Below, piece by piece: positions 63,198 through 64,000 of a stretch of 64,000 nucleotides of DNA. Both the position numbers and the translations under genes were made by a program. Origin of the DNA: an uncultured Rickettsiales bacterium (GTDB taxonomy: Bacteria; Pseudomonadota; Alphaproteobacteria; UBA8366); contig CAJWTF010000005.1 of NCBI GenBank assembly GCA_913046825.1, positions 4,877 to 68,876 on the forward strand, given 5' to 3'. Position 1 is the first letter of the stretch; the number at the start of each line of letters is the position of its first letter. Under the pieces are notes generated by a model, which ran no database searches, was not told where the DNA came from, and saw only the letters and a list, made by a program, of their open reading frames with translations.

Positions 63198-64000
63198 TCA
63201 GCGAAGAGCTTGGCTCATCTGTTGTTCGATATTCGGCGGCTTGATTGTGGTATTGCAATCGCCGTTGATTGATCGTGCTTCGTTTTGTCCTTTCACGTTC
63301 AGTAAGATAGTTTCGCCGCGTTCGAAGTAGACGTCAGCAGGTGTTAAGTTGCTGAGGCTTTCGTGGTAGCGGTGATGATTGTAGTGGGTGACGAACCGCT
63401 CGATGCTGGCGTTGAGATCGCCCGGCAGGAAGTAGTTCTCCAGCAGGATGCGGTTCTTAAGAGTTTGATGCCATCGTTCGATCTTGCCCTGCGTCTGAGG
63501 GTGGTAGGGCGCACCTCTGACATGATCCATGCCGTTATCATTGAGCCATTCAGCGAGTTCACCAGAGACATAACTGGCGCCGTTGTCAGATAGCAGTCGT
63601 GGTTTGTGCAGGACCGTGACCTGATCACAACCGGAAGCCTTCAAGGCCAGTTCCAGCGTGTCTGTCACATCACTCGCCTTCATCGTGGTGCACAGCTTCC
63701 AGGCGACAACGTACCGAGAGAAGTCGTCGAGAATGGTGGAAAGATAGAACCACCCCCATCCCACGATCTTGATGTAGGTGAAGTCGGTCTGCCACATCTG
63801 ATTGATGGCGGTGGTTTTATCGCGGAACGCGTCCGCAGCCTTGATGACAACAAAGGCAGGGCTGGTAATGAGGTCACGTGCTTTGAGCAGACGATAGACG
63901 GATGCTTCTGACACGAAGTAGTGACGTGTGTCGGTAAACCGCACCGCCAGTTCCCGTGGCGACAAATCACCATGATCCAATGCCATTTCGACGATCTGAT
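63198..64000 (-). mobile_element. IS3-family insertion sequence, transposase OrfB (partial, C-terminal frameshift)
   Basis: The frame runs from beyond base 64000 to 63198 and encodes the integrase domain of an IS3-type OrfB. Upstream helix-like text is MALDHGDLSPRELAVRF and SVYRLLKARDLI. The DDE residues are Asp68 (WQTDFTYI), Asp134 (LLSDNGASY) and Glu170 (QTQGKIERW), numbered from ATG 63986; the D-E spacing of 35 is standard. Near 63300 the C-terminus leaves the expected frame: here it reads LLNVKGQNEARSING, while the next frame gives EREKTKRSTINQRR-type text typical of the family. So this copy is probably inactive. OrfA is outside the window. Confidence 0.85.

Overview
The window looks like the chromosome of a fairly GC-rich alphaproteobacterium, probably Rhodospirillales-like. 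I infer this from an IalB-family exported protein, small DUF1127 proteins, a rhizobial-type asparaginase II, and many flavin, acyl-CoA and short-chain-dehydrogenase enzymes. There is no phage, plasmid, CRISPR or rRNA signal. The only RNA gene seen is one tRNA-Ala(GGC) near the right end. The only mobile element is an IS3-type transposase cut by the window edge. Roughly 48 genes look functional.

Layout. 1-3569 (minus): an operon of luciferase-like monooxygenase (LLM), MerB-like protein (broken), amidohydrolase (broken), cupin and a second LLM that runs off the window; a plus-strand FMN reductase diverges from it. 4300-4998: a glutathione S-transferase whose active-site Cys codon is TGA. 5101-6974: an LLM and a PPK2 remnant. 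7019-11887 (minus): a tight five-gene operon of molybdopterin hydroxylase large subunit, MoaD-like protein, LLM, quinone oxidoreductase and SnoaL-like protein; a ThDP enzyme diverges. 13793-26338: a broken K+ channel, transporters, hydrolases, RecQ, an acyl-CoA-dehydrogenase-like flavoprotein, a methyltransferase, an SDR, and a chimeric remnant. 26346-33604: an OYE, a quinone reductase, an SDR, a hydrolase, broken GFA and caspase genes, PEBP, QueE and an atypical hemerythrin. 33838-40941: a cyclase remnant, an Asp/Glu racemase, a fumarate-reductase-like pair with a TauD dioxygenase, a CMD protein and RlmN. 40934-49511: IalB, MFS, a frameshifted LLM, a SpoU methylase, asparaginase II, tandem quinone oxidoreductases, a broken GST, DUF1127 and a broken LysR. 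49508-62472: acyl-CoA dehydrogenases, an aminotransferase, SDR, MFS, M20 peptidase, DinB, a flavin monooxygenase, a SnoaL-like protein, a quinone oxidoreductase and a phosphotransferase. 62517-64000: tRNA-Ala with terminator, an AT-rich gap and the IS.

Two themes stand out. First, the region is rich in flavin redox enzymes: five LLMs, five medium-chain quinone oxidoreductases, an OYE, an FMN reductase, three acyl-CoA-dehydrogenase-fold enzymes, a flavin monooxygenase and a fumarate-reductase-like flavoprotein. This suggests broad catabolism of small organic compounds. Second, about fifteen genes are broken by in-frame stops, frameshifts, deletions or fusions, while long neighbours such as RecQ, the molybdopterin subunit and the MFS pumps are intact. 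This suggests ongoing gene decay, possibly with a move to a narrower or host-associated niche. Indel errors in the assembly could explain single-lesion cases only. The GST is the most interesting exception: its single TGA lies exactly at the catalytic Cys, so selenocysteine is possible.
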